From Marinicella pacifica (GTDB lineage Bacteria > Pseudomonadota > Gammaproteobacteria > Xanthomonadales > Marinicellaceae): a stretch of 64,000 nt of DNA. Of the stretch, positions 8,944 through 16,300 are shown piece by piece. The translations under genes were made by a program, and so were the position numbers. The notes below the pieces were generated by a model. The model had not been told where the DNA came from. It searched no databases and saw nothing but the letters and a program-made list of their open reading frames with translations. Each line of letters begins with the position of its first letter. Position 1 is the stretch's first letter. The stretch spans positions 186,001 through 250,000 of the forward strand of contig NZ_BMEO01000004.1 of assembly GCF_014636635.1 (NCBI RefSeq), written 5' to 3'.

Positions 8944-10476
8944 ATGACCCAATTAAAAGACCAGGAAAAAATAGCGCAGCTTGAACAACGCAATCTGCGC
9001 TATTTAAATTTGTTCCGCTTATTTGCCGGCCTGTTCTTTTATATGCTGGTTAATAATCACTGGGTGGATAATTTCTATCAGGTCGATTATTTTCATCCCG
9101 GCGTTTTATGGACTGTCAATATCTATTTGGGTTTAAGCATCTGGGTTATGTTGTCAACCTTTATCCTGACTCAAAAAGCCGTGATTGTGATCAGTAAAAC
9201 CATGCTGTTTCTGGATTTGCTGTTTTTAATTTATATGGCTTACGGCAGCAACGGCTTTGCCCAGGGTTTGGCCATTTTACCGGTGTTGCCGATTGGTTCC
9301 GCCGCCATGCTTTACCGCAAACCCGTCAATATATTGATGGCGCCATTCAGTGCCGCGGCTTTATTGTGGTTAATGCCTGAAGTGATTGACTTTTCTGCTC
9401 AGGCCACTGTCAGTCAATCCAGTTTATTACTGCATGCTTTGGCCTATTTTTTAATTGCACTGCTCGGCATTCGTCAATCCGTTTCATACACCAGCACCGT
9501 TCGTCTGTACAAAAGTCAACGCAAAACCATCAGTGGCCTGGAAAACATGAACCAGGTCATTATCGAAAAAATGTCCCAGGGCGTGATTGTTTACCAACAC
9601 GATTATGTGGTGCTTCATGCCAACCAGGCAGCCAAAAACCTGCTCAACAGTGATGAATTGTTCTTTATTCCTGATGCCATTATTGAACACATGGAAAAGA
9701 AACAGGAAAGCCAAATTTACCACAGTGAACAAGGCCTGGATTTATATATTCGCAAAGCCAAGCTCAACACCGTTAAGAACTTTGGGGTGTTGTTTATCGA
9801 AGATTCCAGTTTCCTCAAAAAAGCCGCGCAGCAGCTGAATCTGGCTTCTCTCGGTAAACTCTCCAGTTCCATTGCCCATGAAATCCGCAATCCGCTGGCC
9901 GCCATCAGCACCGCTTCTGAATTACTGGCGCAATCAGAACACCTGCAAGATGAAGACCGCCAAATTGCCAACATCATCACCAATCAAACTGAACGTGCCA
10001 ACCACATCATCGAAGATATCCTGGCCATGTCACGGCGCACCACCGCTAAACCCGAACAGTTAAATTTATTCGAGGTCTTAAAAAACCTGAAAAAAGAATT
10101 GATTGCCCAGGGCCTCGGCGAAGCCCAAAAAATCCATATCGTTTGTCCGCACGACAAAACCATTCATTTTGACCCCAAACACCTGCATCAAATCTGCTGG
10201 AACCTCGGCAGCAACGCGCTCAAACACGGCCAGGAAAAAACCCTCACCATCAGTGTCCACAACAACCGCATCGACTTTAAAAACCCCGGCGAACCACTTA
10301 AGTCAAGAACCCAGAAAAACCTCTTCGAACCCTTCTTCACCACCCACAACCGCGGCACCGGCCTCGGCCTCCACATCTGCCGCCAACTCAGCCACGACAA
10401 CCACGCCAGCCTCACCTACCACCACCTCAACAACAACCACGTCTTCCGCCTCGAATTTAATCTGGACCAGGAATAA
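8944..10476 (+). CDS. PilS-like sensor histidine kinase
   Basis: A 510-residue membrane histidine kinase. The N-terminal 180 residues hold about six hydrophobic segments (LFRLFAGLFFYMLV; MLFLDLLFLIYMAYG; LLHALAYFLIALLG), as in PilS. A PAS-like domain follows (about 200-290), then HisKA with the phospho-acceptor His in SSIAHEIRNPLAAI near 317, and HATPase with an N box (WNLGSNALKHG near 418) and a G box (GTGLGLHICRQL near 470). PilS normally pairs with the NtrC-type regulator PilR to control pilA; no response regulator lies next to it here, since the following DNA is a decayed fragment of an exported protein. From about 10150 to the stop, third positions become strongly C-rich, unlike the rest of the gene. 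Kinase identity is certain; the PilS assignment is by membrane layout. Confidence 0.88.
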   Translation: MTQLKDQEKIAQLEQRNLRYLNLFRLFAGLFFYMLVNNHWVDNFYQVDYFHPGVLWTVNIYLGLSIWVMLSTFILTQKAVIVISKTMLFLDLLFLIYMAYGSNGFAQGLAILPVLPIGSAAMLYRKPVNILMAPFSAAALLWLMPEVIDFSAQATVSQSSLLLHALAYFLIALLGIRQSVSYTSTVRLYKSQRKTISGLENMNQVIIEKMSQGVIVYQHDYVVLHANQAAKNLLNSDELFFIPDAIIEHMEKKQESQIYHSEQGLDLYIRKAKLNTVKNFGVLFIEDSSFLKKAAQQLNLASLGKLSSSIAHEIRNPLAAISTASELLAQSEHLQDEDRQIANIITNQTERANHIIEDILAMSRRTTAKPEQLNLFEVLKNLKKELIAQGLGEAQKIHIVCPHDKTIHFDPKHLHQICWNLGSNALKHGQEKTLTISVHNNRIDFKNPGEPLKSRTQKNLFEPFFTTHNRGTGLGLHICRQLSHDNHASLTYHHLNNNHVFRLEFNLDQE

Positions 10477-10480
10477 TCAT

Positions 10481-10895
10481 TTATTCCTCCGGCGCCCATA
10501 ACGCCCGACTAATCGCCTCCGGTGTATCAAAGCCGTGACGGTAAATCAGATCATCACCAAATTCACAGACCACAAAGACATTTTCAATATCGCTGCCGGT
10601 TAGGCTGCCACTTTCATTGATTAGCTCAAAGCTTTGAAAAGTGTCTTCATAGTCGCTTTCATCAGCCAAGGGCGTAGCAAAATCAAAGGCGTCACACCAC
10701 CATTACTTTAAAATATCAATGTAATATCAGGTATCAAATTAATCAGATAACCGCCGATAAAATATTGGTTGGTTATATAGCCGATATCGATAATATCACA
10801 GCTCACTAAAGTACCTGAATCATTGCCATCGCCACCACTGCAGATTATATAGCTTTAATTCGGTGTGGTAGACCGGCTTAACACCGTCATCGCAT
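10481..10895 (-). pseudogene. Decayed 3' fragment of a Kelch-type exported protein
   Basis: The minus strand encodes a broken copy of the C-terminal end of the large Kelch-like protein that lies upstream. The last 60 codons keep ELINESGSLTGSD and FGDDLIYRHGFDTPEAISR, nearly identical to that protein's tail. Upstream, the fragment continues as recognisable but interrupted repeat sequence: TNQYFIGGYLINLIPD, then an in-frame stop at about 10715, frameshifts, and a further stop inside a PTTPNQSC-like segment near 10858. No start codon or export signal is present. It is best read as the remnant of a duplicated or recombined tail, not as a gene. Confidence 0.8.
10490..10640 (-). repeat. Direct repeat copy 1 (tail of Kelch-type gene)
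   Basis: About 150 bases that match the 3' end of the intact Kelch-type gene at 13405-13560 at roughly nine positions in ten by eye, in the same orientation. The two copies flank the LRR gene. Confidence 0.75.
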
Positions 10896-10896
10896 A

Positions 10897-13353
10897 TTAT
10901 TCCTCAAAACTGTTTGCAAAGATAACATCCAAATTAGCATTGACGCGATTACTTTCTATATTGATGTCACTGTAACCATCAGGTGCAACCACATTGGCCA
11001 CAATGATTAATCCACCAGCATCGATTACATCAGACTGACCCATGATGGTGTATGTCATGCTTGAGTTGGCGGGAAAATCCAGTAAATGATTGATGTCACC
11101 ACTACCATTAGCCATTAAACAATTCGCTCCATTGGTTGCATTGCCACAGATCCATGTTGCGTTGATCAAATCATCCGGTAACAAATGAATAAAATAAACA
11201 CCAGTTAATGACTCAGAACTGTGGTTGCTGATCTGCAAGTTGTAACTTATATCGACGAGATTGTTTGCTTGCAACACATTAGACTCTAAAGCAATCATTT
11301 GTGCCGGCGTTTGCTGAACATTACTCAGTATCAATTCAAGATTGGTCGTTGTGGCTGAACCGTCTGTCACTTCTGAAATAGTTGCTGAATCATTACTGGT
11401 CACCAAGTTCGCGTTGTATACATGTGGGTCTGTATCTGTGGTTAATTTGAAGTGGTATGTTTGATTTGGATTGAGCCCTCCTTGTGTGTATACGATTTCA
11501 TTTTTGCTATTGGTTTCATAAACTTGTGTAAAAGGTCCTGCCGGGTTCTCAGCCATCATGATTTGATACTGCCCATGTGCCTGATACACTGCTTCATTCC
11601 ATTGTAAACTGATGCTGTCATCGCTCGAGGCTATGACTTGAATGTTAGCTGGTGATTGAGTTTGGGTGTATTGCCAGTCCTCTGTACAAAACGCAATATC
11701 AGAATTACATGGTCGAGCATTAATAAAGTCATTAAGCGTTTGATTATTGCTATAAAGCGCATTAAACCTTAAATCAGATATTGCCAAATTAGTTAAGTTC
11801 GAAAATGTAAGAGGAACTTCACCGGATAGATTGTTTGAGTATAAATACAAACCGCTTAATAAGTTTAAATTACCCAACTCAACCGGTATTTCACCAGTCA
11901 ACTGATTTCTTGATAAAGACATATCGGTTAATTGGCTTAAGTTTCCTATAGTGGGAGGGATGCTGCCGGTAAGTTGATTTGCAGATAAATAGAGACGTGT
12001 AAGTTGGCTTAAACTGCCAATTTCTTCCGGAATTGTTCCACTAAACTGATTTAGTGATAAAAATAAATATTGTAACTGACTTAAATTGCCAATTTCTTTC
12101 GGGATTGTTCCGCTTAACTGATTTACAGATAAAAGTAAATATTGTAACTGACTTAAATTGCCTAATTGTGCCGGTATAGTCCCTGAAAGCTGATTTGCTA
12201 CTAAGTCCAGTTGGATTAGTTGACTTAAATTTCCAAAAGATATTGGTATACTCCCACTAAGTTGGTTCTCATTTAAGTATAGATATTCTAATTGGCTTAA
12301 ATTGCCGATTTCCTCGGGGATAGAGCCTGACAGCTGGTTTCTTGATAAAGATAAACTTTCTATTAAACTTAAGTTACCAAGACTACTGGGAATGGTTCCC
12401 GTTAACTGGTTACCCCAAAGGGACAAACTCGTTAAATTAGAAAGCCCGCCTAATTCTGGAGGTATATTTCCAGTCAGTTGGTTCTCATTTAAGATTAGTA
12501 ATCTTAATTGGCTTAAATTGCCGATTTCCTCAGGGATAGAGCCTGATAACTGGTTTCTTGATAAAGATAAACTTTCTATTAAACTTAAATTACCAAGACT
12601 ATTGGGAATGGTTCCCGTTAACTGGTTACCCCAAAGATACAAAGTCTTTAAATTAGAAAGTCCGCCTAATGCTGGAGGTATATTTCCAGTCAGCTGGTTC
12701 TGATTTAAAAATAAATATTTTAATTGAGTCAGGTTACCTAGGCTTGCAGGAATAACTCCTATCAATTGATTCTCATATAAAGACAAATTCTCTAATGAGT
12801 TTAAATTCCCCAAACTGGATGGTATACTTCCTGTTAATAGATTGTTGTCTAAACGCAAATAAGTTAAGTTTGTCAAATCACCTAACTCTGTTGGAATTAC
12901 ACCGGATAGTTGATTTGACTCTAAGGCCAAATTTGTCAACTCAGTTAAATTACCAATTGATACAGGTATAGTTCCTGTTAAAGTATTTGACCACAACTCT
13001 AGTCTATCCAAATTAACAAGGTTTCCTAATTCTGTTGGTATGTTTCCATTTAGGCTATTAACAGTTAAATTTAACCATGTTAAATTAGTTAAATCACCAA
13101 TTTCATTAGGTATATACCCTACCAAATTCTTTTGCTGTAAAAGTAATTTCGTGACCGAATTATTCTCACAAGAAACTCCAATCCAGTTATTATCACATGG
13201 ATCGCCAACCAACCAATTGGTGTTATCTGTCCAATTGACTCCATTGGTTGAATTGTATAGCGCCACCAAAGCATCGCGTTCTGCCTGTGGTACTGTCGAC
13301 CATGCATTAACGGCAAATAGCATACAGATTATCATTAATTTATATTTTTTCAT
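10897..13353 (-). CDS. Exported plant-type leucine-rich-repeat protein with FN3 domain and GF-tail
   Basis: An 818-residue surface or secreted protein. I use the ATG at 13353 because GAGGAAA precedes it and the product then starts with a clean signal peptide (MKKYKLMIICMLFAVNAWS); an in-frame ATG nine codons earlier lacks a binding site. After an LRR N-cap with a paired-Cys motif (GDPCDNNWIGVSC) come about 21 repeats of 24 residues of the plant/PS-LRR type (LxGxIPxELGNLxxLxxLxLxxN), to about residue 550. A fibronectin type III-like domain (about 575-660, SISLQWNEA) and a DUF11-like beta domain (about 690-790) follow. The last residues, VIFANSFEE, match the tail motif of other exported proteins here. 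LRR arrays of this kind usually bind proteins or glycans; the ligand is unknown. Confidence 0.9.
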   Translation of the reverse strand: MKKYKLMIICMLFAVNAWSTVPQAERDALVALYNSTNGVNWTDNTNWLVGDPCDNNWIGVSCENNSVTKLLLQQKNLVGYIPNEIGDLTNLTWLNLTVNSLNGNIPTELGNLVNLDRLELWSNTLTGTIPVSIGNLTELTNLALESNQLSGVIPTELGDLTNLTYLRLDNNLLTGSIPSSLGNLNSLENLSLYENQLIGVIPASLGNLTQLKYLFLNQNQLTGNIPPALGGLSNLKTLYLWGNQLTGTIPNSLGNLSLIESLSLSRNQLSGSIPEEIGNLSQLRLLILNENQLTGNIPPELGGLSNLTSLSLWGNQLTGTIPSSLGNLSLIESLSLSRNQLSGSIPEEIGNLSQLEYLYLNENQLSGSIPISFGNLSQLIQLDLVANQLSGTIPAQLGNLSQLQYLLLSVNQLSGTIPKEIGNLSQLQYLFLSLNQFSGTIPEEIGSLSQLTRLYLSANQLTGSIPPTIGNLSQLTDMSLSRNQLTGEIPVELGNLNLLSGLYLYSNNLSGEVPLTFSNLTNLAISDLRFNALYSNNQTLNDFINARPCNSDIAFCTEDWQYTQTQSPANIQVIASSDDSISLQWNEAVYQAHGQYQIMMAENPAGPFTQVYETNSKNEIVYTQGGLNPNQTYHFKLTTDTDPHVYNANLVTSNDSATISEVTDGSATTTNLELILSNVQQTPAQMIALESNVLQANNLVDISYNLQISNHSSESLTGVYFIHLLPDDLINATWICGNATNGANCLMANGSGDINHLLDFPANSSMTYTIMGQSDVIDAGGLIIVANVVAPDGYSDINIESNRVNANLDVIFANSFEE

Positions 13354-13392
13354 AATTTCCTCTTTTAAATAAATTCTCATTCATAGTTATCA

Positions 13393-16300
13393 TCAATCTT
13401 CCGGCTTCCAAACCGCCCGACTAATCGCCTCCGGTGTATCAAAGCCGTGCCTGTAAATCAGATCATCACCGAATTCGCAGGCTACAAAGACATTTTCAAC
13501 ATCACTGCCGGTTAAGCTGCCACTTTCATTAATCAGCTCACAGCTTTGAATCGGGTCATTGGGCTGGGTTTGGATGGTGACATCGTAGCTTTGCTGATCG
13601 TCAAGGGGGGTTGGGAAAGCAAAGGCGCCCTGGTTTCTGATGATTAAATCATCTGTTAAGTTATTTTGCAGAACCATAAAGTTATCTGGGATTAAACCAT
13701 TAACGTAACCGCCAATTACGTACTGATTAATCGTGCAATTAACTTCGATATCCGTGATGTCAGCGCCTTGCAAGGTGCCACTTCCGTTGATAACGGTGCA
13801 GCTTTGGTTTGGTGTCGTTGGGTTCGACAACACGCTGACATCATAGGCTGAGCCATCGGCCAACGGATTGAGGAATGTAAATGCACTGTTACTGTTAACC
13901 ACTAAGTACTCATCACCTGCATTCATCGATAAAGTCACAAAATTATTATTGGCCAGACCCGTCACAGTACCGCCGATGCTGTGGACATCGGTGACACAGT
14001 TGACCTGGATGTCAGTGATATTTGCACCGGCCAGAGTACCTGTACCTTGTGTCACAGTACATTGCTGATTGGGAGAGCTTGGTTGTGTAGCAACAGAGAC
14101 GGCATAATTTGATTCGTCATCTAACAAGGTCGCAAAAGTAAATGAGCCATCGGCTAAGACCGATAAATCATCACCGGCATTGTTTTGAAGAACCACATCA
14201 TTGCCTGAGGCCAGACCTGAGACATTTCCACCCACTGAATATTGGTTGGTCTCACAAGTTACCACAATGCTGGTATCATCGTTACCAGCCAAGACACCTG
14301 TACCGTCACCATTGGTGCCGCCTGAAACAGAACAAGTTTGGTTCGGTGTGGTTGGATTGGTCAGGACAGTCACTGCATAGTTTGATTCATCGTCTAATTG
14401 TGTGTCAAACACAAAGGAACCATCGGCTGAGAACGTGAGATCATCAGTGCTGTTATTTTGCAGGACCACATCGTTACCTGAGGCCAGACCTGAGACGGTG
14501 CCACCTACTGAGTATTGGTTGGTTTCACAAATGACGATGATACCGGTTTCGTTTGCACCGGCAAGCGTGCCTGTCCCATCACCATTTGTTCCACCAGTAA
14601 TCACGCAGGTTTGATTGGGTGCGGTTGGGTTGGTCAGGACTGTGACCGCATAGACTGTTTCATCATCAAGCAATGAATTAAAGACAAAAGAGCCATCGAC
14701 TGAAACGGTTAAATCATCCCCGGCGTTGTTTTGCAGAATCACATCGTTACCTGAGGCCAAACCTGAGACACTACCACCTACCGAATACTGATTGGTGGTG
14801 CAGGTGACGACAATACCGGTTTCGTTTGAACCTGATAAGGTGCCTGTCCCATCATTATTATCACCACCTGTCACCACACAGCTTTGGTTGGGTGATGTTG
14901 GGTTGGTCAGGACTGTGACTGCATAGACTGTTTCATCATCAAGCAATGAATTAAAGACAAAAGAGCCATCGACTGAAACGGTTAAATCATCCCCGGCGTT
15001 GTTTTGCAGAACCACATCGTTACCTGAGGCCAGACCGGATACTGAGCCACCAACACTGTATTGACTGGTCACACAGGTTACATTCACTGTATAGTGTGTG
15101 CCATTCAGGACTCCACTATCGGCATTATCAAAGCCACAGACCTGATTGGGTGCAGTGGGCTGGGCTGTGATGTTTACATCAAAGGCTGAGCCGTCATCCA
15201 GGGTTGAAATCACCTGACTGATGTTATCATTTAAGGTCAGGGTATCACCCCCATTAGCGAAGCTCACCGAATTACCGGCTGCCAGGCCTGAAACTGAGAC
15301 AGCCACATTATATTGGGTGGTGACACATTGGACCGTGACTTCATAATCCCCACCAGCTAAGTTACCTGAATTATTGCTGGTGAAGCTACAGACTTGGTCA
15401 GGGGTATCAGGCTGGGCTGAACTGATGCTCACATTAAACGCCGAGCCATCATCCAAAGTTGAAATAGTTTGCGTGGTGTTTGTGGAAAATATGGCTGTAT
15501 CACCGCCATTGACAAAACTGATAGAATTGGTGGCTGCCAAACCTGAAACGATGACATTGACATCGTATTGATTGGTTGTACAAGTTACATCCAGGACCAC
15601 ATCAGCGCCATTAATATTCCCTATTGGATTAGTTACTACACAGGTTTGGTTGGGATCTGTTGGTTCAGTATTAACCGTGACATGATAAGCATCACCCTCA
15701 TTTAATGCAGTGGCAAAGGTCGCAACACCGTCCATGCTTACCATCAGGTTATCACCGCCATTATTCATCAGCTCAACCGAGTTACCCGATGCAAGACCGG
15801 AAACATCGACTGAAACAGTGTGCGTATTAAACGGTAAATAAATGCCAAGTACAGTTCCACCTTCTCCACCCCAAACAATCATCTCCGTGCCTGTCCATAT
15901 GGCCGTGTGATGACGCCTACCACTGGGTGTATTGCTAGTGCTGGTTGCTGACCAGACATTACTGTCCGGATTATACTTACCACCGCTATTTAAGTAATCT
16001 GCACCATAGCCACCCCAAACAATCATTTCAGTGCCTGTCCATATGGCCGTGTGATAATACCTGCCACCGGGTGCACTACTGGTGCTGGTGGCCGACCACA
16101 CATCACTGGCCGGATTATACTTGCCACCGCTATTTGAGTAACTGCCATCATAGCCACCCCAGACAATCATCTCCGTGCCGGTCCATACGGCTGTGTGACC
16201 AGACCTGCCACTGGGTGCACCACTGGTATTGGTTGCCACCCAAACATCATCGTTCGGATTATACTTGCCACCGCTATTTGAGAAACCTCCATCACCAGAG

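Noticed and set aside
10481-10669. Short minus-strand frame as an intact small protein
   Set aside because: It matches only the tail of the neighbouring Kelch protein and is preceded by stop-ridden remnants of the same gene, so it is a pseudogene fragment.
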